A DNA stretch of 64,000 nucleotides from Hypomesus transpacificus (GCF_021917145.1 NC_061072.1:12049707-12113706), one strand, 5' to 3'; shown: positions 27,601 to 58,412, numbered from the stretch's first letter. Notes: a model not told the origin generated them from the letters alone. Made by a program: numbers and translations.

Positions 27601-29606
27601 ATAAACAACAGATCAATTTATCGAGCAAATATCGATTTACGAATTTGCTCTTACACCAATTATATTAATTATCTAAAAAATAAAGTGTTGACATTATACA
27701 TGATACATTGTCTAAAATAATTACATTATTGTAAATGGTCACAAAAACAATGTTATTACTTACGTTTTCAATTAGACGAGCGTGCAGAGAAAGTAATGGA
27801 TTTAGAGACGGTACAGAGCAACATCTTTGATAATTCACTTATCTTGGGCTGTAGTCATTAACCCCCCACACCAGGAAACAGATTGCAGTGTAAAACACAT
27901 CTCTCTTCCTCTCCTCGTCCCACTATCCCTCCCCTCGGTGCGCTGGGCTGCAGAGCGGTCCCTTGGTAACACACACACACACACCTACACACTTGGACTT
28001 CGATTTTTGCCGATTAATTAAAATATTAATATATAAAGACTGACAACAAGTAAACGTTATGCTTGAAGATGAGAACAAAGATATTGTGATATTACTGCCC
28101 TTCAAAAGACAACTGTGTTCCTCCCATGATGAGAGGCTGCAGTGCGCCCCGGGAGTCCCCCTCACTTGTCTTGCTTAGATCTAATACTTCCACAGTAAAT
28201 CAAATTTAATCGCATGTATTGAACGCTAATGTTGCAGACAGCTTGTGGTCTGCCTTGCACTATGGCAATGTCGGTATGATGATTTTGATGCATGACAGAG
28301 AACTGAGGCAATGCAGAGGATCAATATGAATCTTTGCCTTGGAAAAAAAATACAGGCACCGTTAGCAGCTTTAAGACTTCCATATATCCAAAATAGACAT
28401 GCCTGTCAATTACACTCACGGTTGTTTTAGTGTGTATGGAAAGTGATGTATACTTCAATAGTTCTGAGAAGACTGAATGAGACCCTGATATCTTAATGAG
28501 GTCAGGCGGCGTTGATTTGATCCCTCATTAAACTCATAAAAGCCAAACAACAGTATAGTAGCCCTAACAGTTCCCTCGTTGTTTCAACTACACCCGATGT
28601 TCAACTTATTTTTTCTCATGCTCCCTGTCGCCTTGTCGCCGTTTTTATGTTTATTCTATAGTAGAGACATAAATGTCAATTAAATATCCAAATGAGGACT
28701 TACTTGGAAGAAGTATAATAGCCTAACATGCCTGCTCAATTCACTACAAAATTAGCAAAGACCAGTCCTGTGGCTACGTTTTTGTCCACGAGGGCTTGGG
28801 TTTTGTAGTGAACAACATCTTGACAGGATGTGCATTTGAGGGGAAAAATCTTCCCACACTGAATGAAAAAGTGGAGCCCCGGCTTGCGCTCTCATGTTGC
28901 AGCAGCTCGCGTGCACTCACAGAATGAAGCTGCGCGAGGGACCGGGGATGTCACAGCTCCATGTATGGTCATAGCCGCGCCCACTCCGCGTCACTCTCTG
29001 ACAGCGAGGATCCCCTGGGTGTAGAGTTTTGGCTCCCGGGATAGGCTCCAGTCCTCGGGGATAGAGGGCTGAGTTTTGTATGCTTCCATCCATTCTGCAA
29101 GACGCTAAAGGCCCCTCATCAACCTCTCCTGTGTCCGGGAACACCTCCATGGTAATCATTTTTTCGTTTATTTGTCTTTTGGATCCGGAGCGCCTTGCCA
29201 GAAGTGGTCGATTCAGCAGTGTCCTGAAGCTTTTTTTTATGCTGTTGCAGGATGACTCCAGCGTGAGAGCATCGCCAAAATAAGTTTCTACAAGCGCATT
29301 TTATGAAAACTTGAATAAAACAGAGCAACAACCATATCTTGGTATTTGAACGACTTCTTCAGCGACAGGACCACGTTCCAACCAGCCGTGTGTGATACTG
29401 TATCCAATTCTGTAAATTGTTCATGTCGTGCCAACGCAGGACGGATCCGCGGAGACTGGACTAGTGAACTTGGGTTTCTTTCCACAATTTGGGAACAAAC
29501 TATTACGCACAATTGTCGATCGTCTGGAGAACAAACCTTGCCATACGAACAACCTCCCTATTTCACCCTTTTTGTCTGGAGTGGGTTTGTACACAAACTG
29601 TTTTAA
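18643..29606. other. Gene-free region upstream of ebf3
   Basis: No convincing exon was found. From about 22.8 kb onward the DNA is AT-rich and almost free of microsatellites, unlike the flanks. It is likely to hold 5' regulatory sequence and 5' UTR of ebf3, with the transcription start probably within the last 1-2 kb. An ATTAAA at 19116-19121 is a weak candidate poly(A) signal for the C10orf143-like gene. A near-perfect AT-rich hairpin lies at about 19298-19326. Confidence 0.6.
29012..29019. promoter_or_regulatory. Candidate EBF/COE binding site near ebf3
   Basis: CCCCTGGG, flanked by T on both sides (TCCCCTGGGT), fits the palindromic CCCNNGGG core bound by EBF dimers. It sits about 590 bp before the ebf3 start codon, in the likely promoter or 5' UTR. 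Autoregulation is an inference; a core of six fixed bases will also occur by chance. Confidence 0.35.
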
Positions 29607-35169
<5,563 letters not shown>

Positions 35170-35461
35170 GTAAGGACCACTTGCCTACACACCGTGTATC
35201 TGTGTTTGAGCCAAAAGCTGTGAGTCCATATTATGAGTAGAATGAGCTGTGGACCTGCATAGCCTACATGAACTATTCCCTTGTGTGTGTTTTGTGTGTG
35301 TCACATTGTTGTGTGAGAGTGTGTTGGTCTCTCTGTGTGGTGCTGTGTGTCAGTCTGTCTGTCTGTGTGTGTGTGTCTCTCCTGGTAGAGAAGTGCAGGT
35401 GGGTTGACTTGGAAACCCGCTGGTCTCTCAGGGGACTGGGGTAATTGCCAGTGGGTTGTCA

Positions 35462-35622
35462 GGGGAAGCAGCCTCCCCTCCTCTCCTCTCCTCTCCTCCT
35501 CTCCTCTCCTCTCCTCTCCTCTCCTCTCCTCTCCTCTCCTCTCCTCTCCTCTCCTCTCCTCTCCTCTCCTCTCCTCTCCTCTCCTCTCCTCTCCTCTCCT
35601 CTCCTCTCCTCTCCTCTCCTCC
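35462..35622. repeat. (CTCCT)n pentanucleotide array
   Basis: About 30 copies of a 5-bp pyrimidine unit, nearly perfect, starting 290 bp after coding exon 6 of ebf3. The pure purine/pyrimidine strand split explains the three-frame serine/leucine/proline and arginine/glutamate open frames. Confidence 0.95.
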
Positions 35623-37282
35623 CACTAACTGTCTAATTTGGCCTTGATTATTTTAAATCCGGTTAAGATAAATTACAGTATAACATCAATGAATTATTTA
35701 GAAAGTTCTGCTCCAGAGTTTGGGAAGATCCAACATGTTCAACTGTTTTTATTGACTTGTGATGCAAAATAACTCTCGCTGGTTGGCTGGTTGGCTGGTT
35801 GGCTGGTTGGCTAGTTGGTTGATGATACCAGTGGAGAGGTGATGAGTATGCAGACTCCTCCTATGGAGAGCTATGCTAATGTTTGACTAGTGTCCAGAGT
35901 TGTTTGCTTAGCTGAGAGTGTTGGGTATCTGACACAGGGAACATCTCTCTTATTAGCAATCAAATAAGGCAGGACAGTTGCTACTGTCACTCAGCCACCT
36001 CCTAGACTACCGGTGGAAAATTTGACTCACACGCTCTGGAACGACTAACTCCCACACTCCAGAGTGACTCACACTGTAGTGACACACAGACACACACACA
36101 CACACACACACATGCACACATACACTGCACACACTGTGGGGCGAGTGAATTATGAATGTGTTCACACATATTGGAGCTGCATGTATTTCACGCTCTTACA
36201 CATTATTGTAATGCAACTATATTTCTTTTGGTCTCTTGTTACAGGCCACATATTAGACTTGTTAATGGAATTGCAGTTTAAAAAATGTGGATGTAAAATT
36301 ATAATATTCAAGTCTTATGCAGGTACATAAATCTATGCATGGGTTTACATTCACCCTGGATTGCCTCGTATTGTATCTGGAAAAATGAACTTGTTTATGT
36401 GGCACAATGACAACCTGAGCTTAGTATGTGTGTGTGTTTTAACAAGCAGGATTTACTGTTTCTGTACTTAGCAGTGTTTCAATGTACTACTTTAATATGG
36501 TGTTGCTATCTTTGCTGAGCTACCATAAACCTCTTCTGGAGGACAGAATTGGGGTGGCATGATGTTTGTCTGTGGCGACAGAGACGTGTGTGTGTGTGCT
36601 TAGGTGAAGGCAAGCAGTGTGTATTTCTTCATGATAAGAGACATGTGTGTGTGTGTGTGTGTCAGCTGGTGTGTCTGGTGAGGCTGGTACAGAGAAATGT
36701 CTTTGCCTCTGGCTCTGAGGATTGTGAGCAGGCAGGGATACTGTATATTTAGCTTCAAAGAAGGGGGGCAGTTTAAAACAGGGTGTCACTGATATTGAGC
36801 ACATTTGCTCTTCCCATAAATTGCTCGTCTTTGTGTTGTGACTAAATACAGTGGAGGGTATCTAGTGTCTCAGCCTTTGTGGCTCAATCTGGGGGACAAT
36901 GGGTGTAACTGAAGTCATAGAGGAAAAGGAGAACAGCAAAGTGAGAGAGGTAGAGAGGGGGGGGGGAGAGAGATAGATAGCGAGGGAGAGAGGATAAGAG
37001 GGAGGGAGACCGAAGGGTGATAGAGAGAAAAGAGAGAGCGAGAGACATAGAGAGAGAGATGACTCCCAGGGAAGAAAGGAGAGTCAGAAAGAGGGATATT
37101 GTAGGAAGTTCAAACAGTGGATAAAACAGCTCACATTTTCACTGTGCTGCAAGTGAATGGGAGCAGCATATCGCTTTCACAGAGGAGCGATCGCTTCACT
37201 GGAATCACAAAAGCAGATGGCTCTTATTAGGCTGTCCCATTGTCAGCTCATCACTGCTAGCAGCACATGGCTCTGTCCTCCT

Positions 37283-37379
<97 letters not shown>
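37283..37379. repeat. (CT)n microsatellite
   Basis: About 47 CT units, ending about 100 bp before the N gap. A second CT tract runs directly into the gap at 37471-37480. Confidence 0.95.
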
Positions 37380-37380
<1 letters not shown>

Positions 37381-37480
37381 CTCCACACTCACAAGGGAGA
37401 TAATGTATTTAGGTGGGTGGACAGCACTTGAACAGCAGAGTACATGACAAAACACAGTTTCCTTTATTGCTCTCTCTCTC

Positions 37481-37980
37481 NNNNNNNNNNNNNNNNNNNN
37501 NNNNNNNNNNNNNNNNNNNNNNNNNNNNNNNNNNNNNNNNNNNNNNNNNNNNNNNNNNNNNNNNNNNNNNNNNNNNNNNNNNNNNNNNNNNNNNNNNNNN
37601 NNNNNNNNNNNNNNNNNNNNNNNNNNNNNNNNNNNNNNNNNNNNNNNNNNNNNNNNNNNNNNNNNNNNNNNNNNNNNNNNNNNNNNNNNNNNNNNNNNNN
37701 NNNNNNNNNNNNNNNNNNNNNNNNNNNNNNNNNNNNNNNNNNNNNNNNNNNNNNNNNNNNNNNNNNNNNNNNNNNNNNNNNNNNNNNNNNNNNNNNNNNN
37801 NNNNNNNNNNNNNNNNNNNNNNNNNNNNNNNNNNNNNNNNNNNNNNNNNNNNNNNNNNNNNNNNNNNNNNNNNNNNNNNNNNNNNNNNNNNNNNNNNNNN
37901 NNNNNNNNNNNNNNNNNNNNNNNNNNNNNNNNNNNNNNNNNNNNNNNNNNNNNNNNNNNNNNNNNNNNNNNNNNNNNNNN
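37481..37980. other. Assembly gap, exactly 500 N
   Basis: A round-number run of N, entered from a CT microsatellite. Exactly 500 suggests a placeholder of unknown true size, so the two flanks need not be close neighbours in the genome. It separates the truncated ebf3 from syde1. Confidence 0.95.
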
Positions 37981-38481
37981 CAATACAGATTTGGCTCCTT
38001 AAGAAGCAAGAAGAAGCCCTGCAATTGGTCGACAGGACCCAGACACGGCCCAGCCTATCACTCACCCCGACCTGATTACCTTGACCTGATTGGCCCTGCT
38101 CTGAGGACACATAGCTGCGATTGGGTGATTTGCTTAGGCTAATGCAACAATGTAAATGACCGCCAGCGCCATATATCTTCATCACACACACATACACGTG
38201 TACACACCATGTATCTTCATCATGCACACACACACACACAGAGACACACCAGGCAGGGGTCCTAACCCCCCTGGAGACTGTCTCATTCAGTTTCCCAGCC
38301 CTCCATCTCAGGGTCTAGTGGGTCTGAATGCTGGCAGATTGTATTGGGGCCACTCTGAGCATTGAGGCTATTGATCATAGCAGAAGTTCTCACTTCAGCA
38401 TGGTGATACAATCCTCTTTGAATCACAGACTCAATACTGAGGTCATTCTTTTTCTTCATAGTGTTTTGTTGCTCCACCAGA

Positions 38482-38518
<37 letters not shown>

Positions 38519-39179
38519 TACAAACTACTAACGGAAAGTATGGACTACTACCCCCATCTAGTGGTTCAAAGTAGACACCAAACAAGAAGCTGTAAAGTAC
38601 AATAATTCCGTTCTCAACTTCAAAGGACGCATGATGTGTCTTCACACAAGTTAGGACACACAGTTTACTATAGACAAAACAGAATCTGCTCGTCTCAACA
38701 AATACTGATGCATACAAGTATTTATTCTAAATATAACATAACATACTTTTCCAATGTTGTAGCGAAATAACAATATGCCTTTACATCCACATGGTGGCAA
38801 TGACTCCTAACTTTCAGTCTGAAGTTGTTGTAGTCTAAGTCCTGTTTTCCCCATGGGACCACAATTCCCATGAACACTTGCGGTTCTCCCTCATTCCCAA
38901 ACGCTCTCCCTTAGTAGTGGAGGTCAGAAAAAAAACTTTGGGAAAGAATCCCTGGAATTTGTTTCCTGTGAAATTTGGCAAGAGTAGCAGCGGACGAGCG
39001 GACGGCCAAGAACAGGGTCGCATTGAGCAAGGTCTGAGGAGATGGGAGCTCAGAGCAGCGCAATTACAGACGGAGTGGGGAGAAAGATGAGAGCGAGCAG
39101 GGTCTAGGAAAGTTTACTTCTACGGGAATTACCCACTTTCCAACCTCGATCGGAGCGGACAGACTTGAGGGATTTAGAC

Positions 39180-51663
<12,484 letters not shown>

Positions 51664-52812
51664 GGAGAGGAGACAAGACAAGATGAGAAGAAAAGGGGCA
51701 GATAGTAAACAAATATATATACTAGTCAATTACCAGAGAAAGACGACAAGCAATACTCATTGCTTCAGTAATGTCCACACGATCTTTAAGTCTTGTGATA
51801 TAATCTTATTAGAAATCTTACTCCCTGTCAGACTACCACAAACGAGAAATATTCTGCACCAATAGAGGGCAACATTCCAGTTCCCCTGGCAAACATCATG
51901 TGTGCATCAGCTACTTGGTAGACCAGTTTCTGTGCCTTTTGAACAGGTGCCAGTCAGTTTGACTTGCATACTGGCATTTGTTCAGTAAAGCTTGTGCCAA
52001 AAAGTATTTATTTATTTGTCCAATCCAAAGAAGTTCAGTTGTTTATCCTTAGCAGAAGGATTTGAAGATGTAATTCTATGAGAATTACTTTGAGAAATCC
52101 CCAGGAATATGGAGGGCCGATAAACAATTTTATTGTTCTCATTTCTGACTAAGAACATTGAAAAATCTGACATTTGATGATGTCGGAGATGCTGTGTGTT
52201 TCTGGTCTTTTGCACAGTAGATGAAAGCACACTCACACATGCACACACACGCACCATTCCGTGCCAAAGATCCCCAGTATGATCCAGGTTGAGTGTTATA
52301 CCTGAATGTGAATTGATGTGAGTTTGATTGAAACGTAAGCACAACTCTCACTGTGGACACACACACTTCTGCTTTAGAATCACATGCTCTGACCAAAAGC
52401 TCCATTTACAAACTGTGTTGCACTTGAATTTAGAAGGAAAAAAACACCCATCTGTTGTTTAGTGATGTTTTGCTGCTTACTGTGTCATGATGCAGTACAC
52501 AAGGTAGTCAGCGTTTAGTATTTTGATGTGTGCACGGTACAATATTTGATCAACTGTGACATTTGAACCCACATAAGGAATGCTATGGCCATAAATTGGA
52601 GCAGTCGCTCCCAAAAAAAAAAAGAGACAGCTTCCTTTGTTTGTTTTTGTACTTTGTTATTGAGTTGCATTGTTGTATGAACAGTATTACTTGGTATTGC
52701 ACAATTACAATAAGCACTTATGTTGTTTTCTATGCATATCTGTAACCAAGGCTTCCAGTTCACTTTCTGCCTGGGCCTCGGCAGCAAGCCAGTGTTATAT
52801 CAACCCCAAAAA

Positions 52813-52818
52813 AATAAA
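52813..52818 (+). other. Candidate syde1 poly(A) signal
   Basis: AATAAA lies 1150 bp after the syde1 stop codon. The intervening AT-rich sequence has no exon and is read as the 3' UTR. Confidence 0.6.
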
Positions 52819-54451
52819 GCACATTATTCTATTTGCAAACCTCCCTTGTGTATTTGTTATTCGTGTGTGTATCTGTGTTTTGAATTATCCTTGAGGTGAT
52901 ATTGAAATTGTAGGCTATGGGGAACTATTCAAAATAATGTCCATTGATCAAACAGCTGCTATGATTGTTTCACCTGACTTTAAATATATGGGTCTTAACG
53001 AATCTTAATAAAGTACAAATAATGCCAGAAATAATTTAACTTCAACACATCTGAAGATGACCATCATAATCATGTAAACATTCCTCACAAAGATTAGCTT
53101 AAAAAACAACCAGCAGAGGTCTCTCCAGTGTTGATTTTGCACCAGTGCAGCCAAAACTCACCAACAGATGGCAATGTTGAGCAATAACATGATTAAGGGC
53201 CAAATACAAATTTGTGAAATACGTAATAAAGAGGCCCCTTATCCACTGAGATGTTTTTTTTGCGACGATCAGCTGTGTTAACGATAGCGTTAAACTCTCT
53301 GTCACCTTCAACCACTACCTGCCGTACCTACATAAGTGGTTCCGTCTTGTGGCCCTCAGCGGTGTTTTATGGAAATTACACAGGCGACGTATTTTTGCTC
53401 CAGTGCTAACATTCTGTGGAACAGGAAGGGCACGAGCCTCTGTATTTGCCCTCTAGCGGTCGATTCATGTTTGTTTTTTTCTGCTGGTTTGAAATTTTCT
53501 ATTCTAAGTCATTCTGCAAGCTACCTAGCTAGATGAACTCTGCGTGTTTCTCTCTTGCCTGCTCCTCAGTCGTTACGGTATGCCTTTATTCCAAATGCTA
53601 CCTTTTCTGCAAATAATATAATAAGTTGTCAATTATATATTTTGTTTCGATACATTGTTGCACAAATTCTTGTTTAACGCTCATTTTTATGTGTATTGAA
53701 ATGGTATGAAGCTTGCGAGTAAGGCTAACCATAGCAGTCGATAGGCACTTAGTTAGTGCATTAAATGTTTTCATGACAAATCAATTCAATTTCGTTTAGT
53801 TTGTCTGATTAGGCAGGGGCCTAAAATAAATGTGTGCGTAAGGACTGCCACATTGACATTTTGAGGAATGAGAATTGTGGCTACTTTATGGCATTTAATT
53901 TCTGACGTGTATTTTGGAGTTAGCTGTTGTGCACTGAATATGTTTTAGCAACTGCTAACTTAATTGGAGTTGCTCACGTACTTCTTGGTCACAAAGATGC
54001 ATCTGGCAGTGTCCTATCTAACTATAAAAATGTTGTGGTTTAATCGCCACTGGTTGAGACCCTAAAACGGAATGTATGTCAAATGCTCATTCTCTCCCCT
54101 CCCCCATTCTGCAACGTATAGCTCAGCTGAGCCCCTAGTAAACACAATAGAACATGTTAGACGGTGCTGATTGCTTGCAGCTCCTCCATTGGATGTCATC
54201 CGTGGCGCACGTAAAGCATGCAAATCGACCGCCAGGCTACTGGTCTCCAACTCAGAGCGTTGTCAGTGGGGCTCAAGCAAGGAAACCAAGGGGACTGGGG
54301 CGAGCAGTGCAATAATCCGGTTCTTCAGACAGAGTAGAAGTGAGATGGCGTTATGAATGTTTTCTTTCGTTACCACTTCATCAAGTCAGTTGGTTTAACA
54401 TCATACAACATTCCAGTTTCTTGGAACTTTTGAGAGTTTCAACGTTTTCCA
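52819..54451. other. Spacer between syde1 and ppp1r3c
   Basis: No gene recognised. It should contain the ppp1r3c promoter and 5' UTR in its right part. There are no large repeats. Confidence 0.6.
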
Positions 54452-56123
54452 ATGAATTGTACCAGGTAAGCTTGCCCGTAACGAGTGACAGTAGCTGTCT
54501 TTAACTGCGCAATAGGTAACATAGGATTGTCAAGTGTCAGTTTGAGAGTTCAAAAATCATCTGCTGGGCATTGACCATTTTGTCATTTGAAATTAAGTCA
54601 TTTTAGTTGGACAATTGTTCTCAATCACTTTTGTTTTGATATGTTATCTTCAAATGCATGGTAGGCATGTCCGGTGCACATATAGTTACACTTGCAACTA
54701 ACAAACTTAAGATCGGGAAATGGCTGAAATTGTATTTCTTATTTTTGCATTACTCCCTTTTTTCTAATTAAATGTATAGGTCTTGAGTCACAAATAATGA
54801 ATGATTGGTGTCGATTCCTTGTATTGTGGAGACATTTAAGTAGTTACACAGCCTCATAATTATGTGTGATCCCCTTTCTGTTTTCCTACATCCTTATAGA
54901 AAGCAAATATTTGTAGTTTCTTTGGGGTCTGATGTCCTTCTATAGCATTGATTGCGTGCAAGCAATTGTGCTTGTTTTCCTCCCTGCCCCTTGCTCTCTC
55001 GCTGTCACTTTCTTTCAGGCTATCTGTTCTTCTCCAGGGTGTTTTATAAGCTAGACCTTTTGCCGATGCATAGACTTACCTTTGAACTGACTTCTTTCCC
55101 TGTCTGTGTCTGTACAGGGTTCTCCACATACTGAACCCCAGACCCCTCTCAGGCCCCATCATGCCAGTGGACATGGCCATGCGGTTCTGTCTGTCCCACT
55201 CCCCGCCCGTCCGCAGCTTTCTGAGCTCCTACGAGGACTGCCACTCCCTCTCCAATGCACCCCACGCCACCCTGCGACCCTGCATTAACACCCGAGGAGG
55301 GGCAGCGGCTGCCAGCGACCCCTCTGGAAGCCCCCGCCAGAGCAGGGGCAGCCCCACCACCAGGCCCAGGACCATGCCCAAGAAGAGGGTGGTGTTTGCA
55401 GACTCCAAAGGCATGTCCCTCACAGCCATCCACATTTTCAAAGAGTTTGAGGAGGACCCTCTGGCTGAGCTGCAGTTTGACCTAGCAGACCTGGAGAAAG
55501 CCACCGCTGGCCTGAAGATCTCCATGGAGCGCAGCCTGGTGTTGGACTTCGCCCAGCCTGCCGCGGACTACCTGGATTTCCGGAGCCGGCTAAAGAAGAA
55601 CCAGGTCTGTTTGGAGAACTGCACTGTCCAGGACCGCACGCTTACCGGCACCGTCAAGGTCTGCAACGTCAGCTTCGAGAAGTCTGTCTCCGTCCGGATC
55701 ACGCAGGACTCGTGGGCGACCTTCCAGGACGTGGAGTGCAGCTACATGAACAACGTGTACGGTGGGCCAGACACCGACACCTTTGCCTTCTCGGCGGAGC
55801 TGCCAGCCGCCCCGGCAGCACAGCAGTGTGTGGAGTTCTGTGTGCGGTACCACACCCCGGAGCAGACCTACTGGGACAACAACGACGGGAACAACTACCG
55901 CTTGGTGGCGTCGGATGGAGACGGAGAGCAGGCCAGCGGAGGGCTCTGCTCCGGCCTTGCCTCCTCTGCCGCCATCCCCACCCCGTCATCGCAAGAGTTC
56001 AAGCGGGACATCAAGCAGCCGGAGATGGAGTTTGATCAGTTTGGATCGCCCAGGACGTCCAGCGGCTTCTTCCCAGAGTGGCAGAGCTGGGGCCGGATCG
56101 AGAACACCACCATCTACTGGTGA
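54452..56123 (+). CDS. ppp1r3c: Protein phosphatase 1 regulatory subunit 3C (PTG), complete, 2 exons
   Basis: Exon 1 is only 14 coding bases (54452-54465, MNCTR with the last codon split). Exon 2 is 55118-56123. Together they give 339 aa against about 317 in human. The joined start, MNCTRVLHILNPRPL, parallels human PPP1R3C (MSCTR, then DPRPL) and is preferred to the in-exon Met at 55161. The protein tethers PP1 to glycogen and promotes dephosphorylation of glycogen synthase and phosphorylase. Visible features are the PP1-docking RVxF motif as RVVF at 95-98 in KKRVVFADSKG, and a CBM21 carbohydrate-binding domain (about 156-270) with LENC, GTVKVCNVSFEK, DSW and WDNNDGNNYRL. The conserved tail is GSPRTSSGFFPEWQSWGR. 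Residues about 55-92 are an Ala/Gly/Ser/Pro-rich insert. Which teleost duplicate this is was not determined. Confidence 0.95.
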
Positions 56124-57413
56124 GGAGGCCTGGCCGCAGGCGTCCTTTACATAACCACCTCACCCTGCAGCATCATCGACTCGAGGAAGAGAGGGGGTGT
56201 TGTTTGAGTGCTAAGCCCTCAATACCCTTGCGTTACCCTTACCACCACCCTTCCTAAGGATAAAGTGATGATACAAACAGCCAAGTTCAAGAAAACCAAG
56301 ACCTCCGACTCAAGGACACTCCGAGTTGATTCCTATTCACTCGGGGACCCCAGTAACAGAGATCAACATGTTGTTCATTTTTTTTTCTTCACTCTTTGTA
56401 AAGAAAAAAGGAATGGATAAGAAGAATGGGCCTGTCTGTTCATGTTGAAGGTGAACAGAACAGTATGTGTATGTTAATATGCTGAGAGATCTTCAACAGT
56501 GGTTAGATCCTCCAACTATCCCTGCCTCGCAGTTACCCTGCCGTCACTTTGAGCTGAAAACCACAACCACAGCAGTGGCAAACAAAATGGTTGTGACACA
56601 AACTGTTGTAACTAAAAGAGATTATTAGGGCATTGGGAGTTTTAGAAATGTCAAGACGGTGGGCTTTAGGCTTTAATCGTTTTCCTAAATTTATGTGCGT
56701 GTACTAAATCATTTTTATAGACTTAACATGAATCACAAGTCTTTATAATATAGCCTAGATGCCTTCCTTTGTAATCTGATATTGATTGTCAGTTAAGCTG
56801 TATGTAATATGCTGGCATTACTGCTACACCTGAGCACAAAAAGCTAGTTTTGGGGAGGCCAGCTCTACACATGGGAGTTTGCACTTAAGTCAATCTTTTT
56901 CAAGGGTGTTTGTTCAAGGAGGTTTAATCATGTTTTGTATGTGGAAACTGTCTGGCAGATTTCCATCACTAATTTGAACGTGCCGTTTGTGCCACAAGGA
57001 CAGTTGTTTTACTGGCCACAGTCAGTGTGTGGGCATGTAGTGTATGTAATGTAGCCCTGTCATGGGTGGCAGTCAGAGCAGGTGGCTTTGCACTGACAGT
57101 GAATGATGGAAACCCTTGATATGTGAGAGAATGAATGGAGACTAATGTAATGGATGGGTTCTCGTGGTACAAGAAGAGGGAGGTGCTTCATATTGAAGTT
57201 GGCACAGCAAGTTGTACCAGTTTTCAGGAGTTCCAACAGAGATTTAGGTGAAATCGCTTGATGGCAAAGCTATCCCAGTCACCAAATTAGAGTTTGTTTG
57301 GTGTGAAACTGAAAAGCTCATGTTTTCTTATGTCAGCCATAATTCTGTTAAGCCTTCTTTACGTGCAAGCTTGCACTCCCTTACCTTCCTGTCTATGTTG
57401 CTGCTGGAACATG

Positions 57414-57454
<41 letters not shown>

Positions 57455-58094
57455 ATGTATAAGTATGCATCTAGACTATAAGCTGCTTGTCTGCAGTCAC
57501 ATTCATGGACTCAAGGAAGGCAGAGCTCTTCCCTGTGTGAAACACTGAAATCTGTAGATAGATGGGGGGGGGGGGAGGGGGGAGGGGTTTGAGGGAGGAA
57601 GACAGTGTGGGAGGTGACAGAGACATTAAGTATGAGGGGAGGGAGGAAGACAATGTAATGGGGGGATAGTGAGTAGATGGGGGGGGGGGGGGGGGGTGCT
57701 TTGGAGGGACGAAGTCAAGGGGAGAGTAGAATAATGTGAAGTGATTGGGTGTAAGGAGACGAAGGAAGAAAGTGATTGGGGGATGGAGAAGGAGAGGGAG
57801 GGAGAAGGAAAAAATGTTATCTGAGGAATGCAGTAGCAAGTACAGGAAGTTGGAGAAAGGAAATGACACGGGACAGTGTTCAGGACAGAGGATCAGGGTC
57901 TCAGTCCAAGTCTGCGTGTGGTTGTCAGGGGCGACAGCCTGTAAGGATTGTGATGTAAAGAATAGGTGTGATGTAAAGGGCAATGACCGGACACCTGATG
58001 ACGAAGCATTTTTTGTACAGAAAGCAGATGTCTTTGTGTGATGAGTTTTAATGTAGTTTTCTGTTTTTCAAAAATAAATACATCTGAAAATAAA
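56124..58094 (+). other. Probable ppp1r3c 3' UTR
   Basis: Gene-free stretch ending in two AATAAA signals at 58073-58078 and 58089-58094, about 1.95 kb after the stop. It includes a GT array (57415-57452) and two long G runs (about 57564-57575 and 57679-57696). No alternative earlier signal is as clear. Confidence 0.5.
57415..57452. repeat. (GT)n microsatellite
   Basis: About 18 GT units within the presumed ppp1r3c 3' UTR. Confidence 0.95.
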
Positions 58095-58266
58095 GAATGT
58101 CTATTTTGCGAGAGAATTGTGTCTTGATCTTTCAGATTTGTTCAAACGATTTCTGAATATGACATTATCCATTGAAGCTAGGCCTATTTACAAGTGTTCA
58201 TCACAAATTGGAATACATGGGGGAGCTTGTGAGCACACATGGACCATAGATAAACACAATTATTAA

Positions 58267-58412
58267 GACAGGTGGTCTAGAGTAAGACTGGAGGGACTTG
58301 GAGGGCAGACAGGTGGTCTAGAGTAAGACTGGAGGGACTTGGAGGGCAGACAGGTGGTCTAGACTAAGACTGGAATGACTAGGAGGGCAGACAGGTGGTC
58401 TAGAGTAAGACT
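58267..58412. repeat. 41-bp tandem repeat, about 3.6 copies
   Basis: The unit begins GACAGGTGGTCTAGAGTAAG and ends GGAGGGCA. Copies start at 58267, 58308, 58349 and 58390. Confidence 0.95.

Noticed and set aside
37243..38239. Open frames of 186-276 codons spanning 37.2-38.2 kb
   Set aside because: They are mostly X from the 500-N gap and are meaningless as genes.
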